Origin: JANXSD01 sp043758125
GTDB lineage: Bacteria; Bacteroidota; Bacteroidia; AKYH767-A; OLB10
Direction of reading: 5' to 3'
Length of the DNA stretch: 7,969 nt
Assembly (NCBI GenBank): GCA_043758125.1
Contig: JAYVOC010000248.1
Span: 1 to 7,969, forward strand
Shown piece after piece: positions 7,240 to 7,969 of this stretch (its first letter is position 1; the number at the start of each line of letters is the position of its first letter). The position numbers and the translations under genes were made by a program. The notes under the pieces were generated by a model, which worked only from the letters and a program-made list of their open reading frames with translations, had not been told where the DNA came from and did no database searches.

Positions 7240-7530
7240 TTTTTCAACAATTTGTTTTTTTATGAGAACATTTTAGTCATGTCAACTAGCGTAAATATTT
7301 TTCCTGTTTTGGATTCATTCCTTTCAATAACGACTTCATCAGGCTCTGATTTTTTCATAAATGGGGTCTTTTCCACCCAATTTTAAGTAACCATTTACGA
7401 ATTCCTATCGTTAAAATAAGTTATTTGCTTAGTAATACTACCCATTCGCCCCTTCTATATTGCCCGTTACAATTTAATTTTAAAAAACATAAGGTTATAC
7501 TAGTATTTTGTCACTAAGAACATTTCAAAT
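7240..7530. other. Intergenic region with no clear gene
   Basis: A 291-base spacer follows the surface-protein gene. Directly after the stop there is only a four-pair AACA/TGTT stem at 7246-7256 followed by T residues, too small to call a terminator. The plus strand has no convincing ORF. On the minus strand a 32-codon ORF (7358 down to 7260, starting MKKSEPDEVV) follows a short open stretch ending at an overlapping TGA. It could be a decayed gene or chance. A TATTTTG at 7504-7510, 20 bases before the next ATG, loosely resembles a Bacteroidota -7 box but is one base short and has no good TTG upstream. Confidence 0.4.
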
Positions 7531-7911
7531 ATGAGCACTCTTAATAAATTTTCTGGTTATAGGTTGTTATTCCTTATAACCATTTTGAATAGTATAAATT
7601 TCTCTATGCAGGCACAAAGCCTTCCAGAAAGGAATGTTGATGCTGTAATTGAACTCAAGAATTTTTCAGAAGAAAAGATGCTTCCGGTATTAAATCAATT
7701 ATTGAAGAAAAATTCAGGATTGAAAATTCAAGGATATTGTTTAGGACAAGATTTAGTGGTGTTCACTTTTGATGAGAAAAAATTTACATCATCAAAAGAT
7801 GTTTCCATATTTTTAGAGGACAACGGATACATTGCATATCTAAAAGAAAATATGAATTCTTCAGAAGTAATCGCTAATTGCAAAAGTCCTTATAAAAAAA
7901 GTAAAGATTAG
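7531..7911 (+). CDS. Exported protein with HMA-like (ferredoxin-like) fold
   Basis: I do not recognise a named family. The 126-residue product has a signal peptide with hydrophobic core LLFLITILNSINF and probable cleavage after Ala28 (SMQA, before QS), so it is exported. The mature part shows beta1 DAVIELKN (37-44), helix SEEKMLPVLNQLLKKN (46-61), beta2 GLKIQGYCLG (63-72), beta3 DLVVFTFDEK (74-83), helix SSKDVSIFLEDNGY (87-100) and beta4 IAYLKE (101-106). The helix ending in NGY and the preceding V.FD pattern are very like the second half of heavy-metal-associated domains. The usual GMxCxxC loop is absent: its place after beta1 is NFSEE. Only Cys70 and Cys117 are present. It ends in a Lys-rich tail and has no T9SS sorting domain. 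It shares layout and size with the protein at 2645-3043, on the other side of the giant surface protein. No Shine-Dalgarno is evident. The fold is inferred; the function is unknown. Confidence 0.78.
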   Translation: MSTLNKFSGYRLLFLITILNSINFSMQAQSLPERNVDAVIELKNFSEEKMLPVLNQLLKKNSGLKIQGYCLGQDLVVFTFDEKKFTSSKDVSIFLEDNGYIAYLKENMNSSEVIANCKSPYKKSKD

Positions 7912-7969
7912 TTTAAGAAATTTTACACTCTAAAAATTTAAAATCGATACAAGTAGTGCCATGTAAAAA

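Noticed and set aside
7246..7261. AACA/TGTT stem followed by T residues after the surface-protein gene as a terminator
   Set aside because: A four-pair stem is too short to be a credible intrinsic terminator, although the T-run position is suggestive.
7362..7379. TGGGG...CCACCCA hairpin in the intergenic region
   Set aside because: There are only about five pairs with a bulge and no T-run of note, and it lies 120 bases after the stop, so it is probably chance.

Overview
The window looks like the chromosome of a low-GC member of the Bacteroidota. Three lines of evidence support this: signal peptides ending in the typical Ala-Gln pattern (ANAQ, SNAQ, QAQ), a very large secreted protein that ends in a type IX secretion (T9SS, type A) sorting domain, and weak or absent Shine-Dalgarno sequences. 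The genus cannot be read from the sequence.

Left part (1-2352). A 5'-truncated epoxyqueuosine reductase gene (queG, + strand) enters from the left edge. Facing it is a minus-strand series: an outer-membrane beta-barrel protein, then ubiX (flavin prenyltransferase, GTG start, 11 bases after the barrel gene), then a 63-residue helical protein. The last gene overlaps the 3' end of queG tail-to-tail by 32 bases. queG is queuosine tRNA modification and ubiX is prenyl-FMN cofactor synthesis, so this part is mostly housekeeping.

Middle (2353-2644). A divergent, AT-rich spacer of 292 bases separates the two gene groups. It should hold promoters for both directions, but no convincing Bacteroidota promoter could be recognised. 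It carries a few short direct repeats.

Right part (2645-7911). Three plus-strand genes encode exported proteins: a 132-residue secreted protein, a T9SS-exported surface protein of about 1388 residues, and a 126-residue secreted protein. The large protein has a signal peptide, a jelly-roll-like N-terminal domain, four Cys-rich beta-sandwich modules, a beta-helix-like region, a fibronectin-III-like domain and the C-terminal sorting domain. The first small gene touches or overlaps the large one. The second small gene lies 291 bases downstream.

The two small proteins show no obvious similarity to named families at the primary level. Both, however, have the beta-alpha-beta-beta-alpha-beta order of the heavy-metal-associated (HMA, ferredoxin-like) fold without its CxxC metal site. 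A pair of cysteine-motif-free HMA-like exported proteins bracketing a giant T9SS surface protein is the most unusual arrangement here. No CRISPR array, tRNA, rRNA, insertion sequence or phage gene was seen.
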